From positions 1-13,576 of the forward strand of contig DBVR01000036.1 of assembly GCA_002308755.1 (NCBI GenBank): 13,576 nt of DNA, given 5' to 3'. A program made the position numbers and the translations under genes. Shown here one piece after another: positions 13,116 to 13,576 of this stretch (its first letter is position 1; the number at the start of each line of letters is the position of its first letter). The notes under the pieces are model-generated. The model was not told where the DNA came from, did not search any database, and saw only the letters and a program-made list of their open reading frames with translations. This stretch comes from Christensenella sp. UBA1259 (GTDB taxonomy: Bacteria > Bacillota > Clostridia > Christensenellales > Borkfalkiaceae).

Positions 13116-13576
13116 ATGAAGAACTTTTTCAAGGAATTCAAGACGTTCATCACTCGCGGAAACGTGCTTGATATGGCGGTAGGTATAATTATCGGCGGCG
13201 CGTTCACCGCGATAGTTACCGCGCTTACCACTCATATCCTGACGCCTATAATCAACTGGGTTTTGACCCTTATCTTCGGCGACGGCGGTATGCAGGCGGT
13301 TTATACCTTTTTGGTAACGGTGCTTGACGCCGACACGGGCGCTATTGACCTTGCCAACTCCATCTATATCAACTGGGGCGCGTTCATAGGGGCGATAATC
13401 AACTTTATACTTGTCGCGCTCGTACTGTTCTGCATAATAAGGGCTATAAACAAGGTGAAAGAGAACAGCGAAAAATTAAAGAGCGGCAAGTGCAAGAAGT
13501 TTACCAAGGAAGAAAAAGCCGAACTTAAAGCGGCGGGCGTGGACGTTAAGGATAAGGAAGCGGCGCAAGCCTACTT
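13116..13576 (+). CDS. mscL: Large-conductance mechanosensitive channel MscL (partial, 3' end beyond window)
   Basis: The 153 visible residues match MscL, the stretch-gated channel that releases solutes on hypo-osmotic shock. MKNFFKEFKTFITRGNVLDMAVGIIIGGAFTAIVTAL covers the amphipathic N-terminal helix and TM1; INWGAFIGAIINFILVALVLFCIIRAINK (85-113) is TM2. The extracellular loop (about 53-82) contains DADTGAIDLANSIYI. After TM2 the frame runs on with a charged segment (114-153, rich in Lys/Glu) and no stop before the edge, so the protein exceeds the ~130-150 residues common for MscL. AAAAGGAGA precedes the ATG. Family assignment is firm; the C-terminal end is not visible. Confidence 0.95.
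   Translation, partial: MKNFFKEFKTFITRGNVLDMAVGIIIGGAFTAIVTALTTHILTPIINWVLTLIFGDGGMQAVYTFLVTVLDADTGAIDLANSIYINWGAFIGAIINFILVALVLFCIIRAINKVKENSEKLKSGKCKKFTKEEKAELKAAGVDVKDKEAAQAY

Overview
The window looks like chromosomal core DNA from an uncultured anaerobic Clostridia (Firmicutes) lineage. The clues are AAAGGAG/GGAGG ribosome binding sites, sigma-A promoters, a TPP riboswitch on a YuaJ-type thiT, a tetrahydrofolate riboswitch on folT (a class found mainly in Firmicutes), a DUF421/DUF4363 pair, and the short (~480 aa) prolyl-tRNA synthetase. GC content is mid-range. Isoleucine is written mostly with ATA. I see no tRNA, rRNA, CRISPR array, insertion sequence, phage gene or origin. Every intergenic gap is under about 300 bases and nearly all are filled by promoters, riboswitches or terminators.

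Layout. Bases 1-846 (minus strand) hold the 5' end of an MsmX/UgpC-type sugar ABC transporter ATPase and a YfbR-like HD-domain nucleotidase. Bases 878-2263 (plus strand) hold a promoter, a TPP riboswitch with an attenuating terminator, and thiT with an unusual N-terminal membrane domain. Bases 2356-4640 (minus strand) hold nagA, with its own promoter, downstream of the DUF421/DUF4363 pair. Bases 4663-5519 (plus strand) hold a promoter, a THF riboswitch, a hairpin overlapping the Shine-Dalgarno sequence, and folT. Bases 5582-7555 (minus strand) hold transketolase. Bases 7645-13576 (plus strand) form a tightly packed run: proS, an unknown membrane protein, mnmE, a LysR-type regulator, uppP, and the start of mscL, which runs off the window.

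How the genes fit together. ThiT and FolT are the substrate-binding (S) subunits of ECF vitamin transporters. No energising module (EcfA/A'/T) lies here, so they probably share one encoded elsewhere. Each is controlled by a riboswitch sensing the cofactor made from the imported vitamin. Two other genes use those cofactors: transketolase needs TPP, and MnmE uses a folate one-carbon unit. There is no sign that this proximity is more than coincidence. The plus-strand run joins translation (ProS, MnmE), envelope (UppP, MscL), an unknown membrane protein and a regulator.

No clearly new multi-gene system is evident. The best leads are the extra membrane segments on both S subunits, the compact P4/P5 arm of the TPP riboswitch with a readable antiterminator, the terminator/Shine-Dalgarno overlap at folT, an HD-to-HE change in the YfbR-like enzyme, and an unknown membrane protein with a codon-anomalous loop and a repeated acidic tail motif.
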